A stretch of DNA of 64,000 nucleotides from Yersinia thracica (GTDB lineage Bacteria; Pseudomonadota; Gammaproteobacteria; Enterobacterales; Enterobacteriaceae). Below the pieces are notes generated by a model. It was not told where the DNA came from. It did no database searches and worked only from the letters and a program-made list of their open reading frames with translations. Position 1 is the stretch's first letter. Every line of letters starts with the position of its first letter. The translations under genes were made by a program, and so were the position numbers. This document shows, one piece after another, positions 62,538 to 64,000 of the stretch. The stretch is from contig NZ_CABHXX010000030.1 of the NCBI RefSeq assembly GCF_902170565.1, positions 186,001 to 250,000 on the forward strand, written 5' to 3'.

Positions 62538-63092
62538 CTACCCTTGAGCCATTGCCTCTAATAGCTTGATAACAAAATAGAACGCCACACCTATCACTAA
62601 TGGCAGAATATATAAGGTAAAAAACTGCAAAAAGATGGTGTGATGCGGTAAGACAATTTTCTCTTCCAGCTGTTCGCGGCTACGCCCTTCACTGCCTTTG
62701 GCCTGCTCTAAAATCATTTGGTCTTCAATACCCTCACGAATGTGACGGACTTGTCGTGACATCCGCGCACCTGAGGCTTGTAATGACAAACCAACGAAAA
62801 TCAGCATGTAAATGATAAAAAATATTATGTTCGATGCTGAGAAACCCTGTTCGAAATTCGGCACCGGTGAGTTGTACCAGAAGATATCCAGAAAAGTCGT
62901 GTTAAAGCGGATCATATCCGTTATGACGTGGATAAAATCCAGCATAACCGCATTAACCCCAGTGCTTTTTTGACTATATTGATAGGCAAAATTGATAATT
63001 GAAATCAATGTTGACAGCAGTGCTGGAATAAAAACGAGCCACCCGGCTATCCGTTTGATAACAGCGACACGCCCAGCCTGTTGATAGGTCAT
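62538..63092 (-). CDS. yniB: YniB family inner-membrane protein
   Basis: 184 aa (E. coli YniB 178), from ATG 63092 (MTYQQAGRVAVIKRI), with AAGGAG six bases upstream. Four hydrophobic segments (about 20-38, 95-112, 155-178 clear, plus one weaker). Conserved: NAVMLDFIHVITDMIRFNT, FWYNSPVPNF and VPHHTIFLQF-like LPHHTIFLQF. A charged helix (RHIREGIEDQMILEQAKG) faces the cytoplasm. Function unknown. Divergent from hxpB, as in E. coli. Confidence 0.93.
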   Translation of the reverse strand: MTYQQAGRVAVIKRIAGWLVFIPALLSTLISIINFAYQYSQKSTGVNAVMLDFIHVITDMIRFNTTFLDIFWYNSPVPNFEQGFSASNIIFFIIYMLIFVGLSLQASGARMSRQVRHIREGIEDQMILEQAKGSEGRSREQLEEKIVLPHHTIFLQFFTLYILPLVIGVAFYFVIKLLEAMAQG

Positions 63093-63341
63093 GACTTCTC
63101 CTTGTAAATACCACAACTTATGTAGCCTTAGTTTACCCGCTACATCCCGGTCTTGTGCAGAATTTTGCTGAAGTTCTTACGATTAACACAAACTCAAGCC
63201 TAGCTCATCCAGCGCAATATCATTAAGTTAATAAATTATATCGTAAGAAAGACAAAGAATTGCGTTCCACCGGTTCAATCATTATGAAGCAATGTTACAG
63301 TGTTAAATCCGTAGCTAGAGACCAAACAGGAGTAATAATAA

Positions 63342-64000
63342 ATGGCGACCCCTCACACTATTAAGGCCGCAATTTTCGATATGGACGGCTTGCTGATTGA
63401 TTCGGAGCCTTTATGGCTACAGGCTGAACTCGATATTTTCACTGAACTGGGACTGGATACCACCTCAAGAGATTCATTGCCCGACACCCTCGGATTACGC
63501 ATCGATTTAGTCGTGAAACTTTGGTTCCAGTCCATGCCATGGCAAGGGCCAAGTCAGGCGGAAGTTTGCAACCGTATTATTGCCAGAGCAATAGATTTGG
63601 TAGAAGAAACCAAGCCGGTATTACCCGGTGTGGGATATGCATTGGACCTTTGCCGCGAGCAAGGGCTGAAAATTGGCCTGGCATCCGCTTCTCCACTGCA
63701 TATGCAAAAGCGCGTTCTGGCGATGTTAAATATTGAAAAATACTTCGACCGCCTGGTTTCCGCAGAATATCTTCCCCACAGCAAACCACATCCGGAAGTG
63801 TATTTGAATGCTGCGGCTGAACTGGGTGTTGACCCTCTGGAATGTGTCACGCTGGAAGATTCTGTCAATGGGATGATTGCCACTAAAGCAGCACGTATGC
63901 GCTCTATTGTCATCCCTTCGGAAGAATACCGCGCCGACCCCCGCTGGGCTTTGTCAGATATTCAGTTGAACTCATTGGAACAATTGCGTAAGGAACATAT
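63342..64000 (+). CDS. hxpB: HxpB (YniC), hexitol/2-deoxyglucose 6-phosphatase, 3' end cut by window
   Basis: HAD-superfamily sugar phosphatase; E. coli HxpB dephosphorylates 2-deoxyglucose 6-phosphate and hexitol phosphates. 219 complete codons before the window edge; E. coli has 222, so only the last residues are missing. HAD motif I FDMDGLLIDSE (about 11-21) with the nucleophilic Asp, motif II ASASP (about 112-116), motif III lysine in SKPHPEVY (about 147) and motif IV LEDSVNG. AGGAG about 9 bases before ATG. Confidence 0.94.
   Translation, partial: MATPHTIKAAIFDMDGLLIDSEPLWLQAELDIFTELGLDTTSRDSLPDTLGLRIDLVVKLWFQSMPWQGPSQAEVCNRIIARAIDLVEETKPVLPGVGYALDLCREQGLKIGLASASPLHMQKRVLAMLNIEKYFDRLVSAEYLPHSKPHPEVYLNAAAELGVDPLECVTLEDSVNGMIATKAARMRSIVIPSEEYRADPRWALSDIQLNSLEQLRKEH

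Overview
The window is a stretch of enterobacterial chromosome, almost certainly Yersinia. Reasons: protein sequences match the Escherichia coli/Yersinia core set; ERIC (IRU) repeats are frequent and several carry the internal insertion seen in Yersinia; and the window has a yfeABCD metal transporter, an arnBCADTEF operon with a joint PmrA/PhoP-type promoter site, and a hemPRST-type haemin locus. I cannot fix the species. There is no prophage, transposase, CRISPR array or integron. Nearly all of it is conserved backbone, and the novelty is in inserted loci, RNA elements and repeats.

Layout. 1-4.7 kb: end of punC, cfa, ribE (minus) and mdtK. 4.8-7.6 kb: a tandem tRNA-Val(GAC) pair behind a strong promoter, pykF behind a Cra-like site, and lpp. 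7.8-15.2 kb (minus): ldtE, then the Fur-boxed sufABCDSE iron-sulfur assembly operon. 15.5-19.1 kb (minus): menI and ydiJ. 19.5-26 kb: ydiK, an RprA small RNA not represented by any ORF, ppsA (minus) divergent from ppsR, and aroH. 26.1-30.5 kb: a Fur-boxed haemin locus, hemP-hemR-hemS-hemT, with no permease or ATPase genes, at the place where E. coli K-12 has only the HemP homologue ydiE. 30.5-33.8 kb (minus): selO, lplA and nlpC. 33.9-41.6 kb (minus): the complete lipid A aminoarabinose operon arnBCADTEF, whose genes overlap by a few bases, lying between btuD and nlpC, which are neighbours in E. coli. 41.7-45.6 kb (minus): btuCED, a DUF2502 secreted protein and yaiL. 45.8-53.5 kb (minus): the classical translation cluster thrS-infC-rpmI-rplT-pheM-pheS-pheT-ihfA, with its control devices visible: a tRNA-like thrS operator, an ATT start for infC, and a Phe-rich leader peptide with attenuator before pheST.

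53.5-55.5 kb is the least explained part: a KTSC-domain protein, a non-coding structured stretch ending in a strong terminator, two small proteins of unknown function and a helix-hairpin-helix protein. 55.5-64 kb: marC, emtA (minus), the Fur-boxed yfeABCD manganese/iron transporter, yniA, yniB (minus) and the start of hxpB (cut by the window end).

Iron and envelope are recurring themes. Three Fur-type boxes precede suf, hem and yfe, linking haem uptake, Mn/Fe import and emergency Fe-S assembly. arn, lpp, ldtE, emtA, nlpC and rprA are envelope genes or respond to envelope stress. I found no wholly new system. The items most worth checking are the second tRNA-Val copy with two acceptor-stem mismatches, the enlarged RprA, the orphan haemin locus, the structured element and terminator at 53.8-54.2 kb, and the unassigned GC-rich structured segment at 62.2-62.5 kb.
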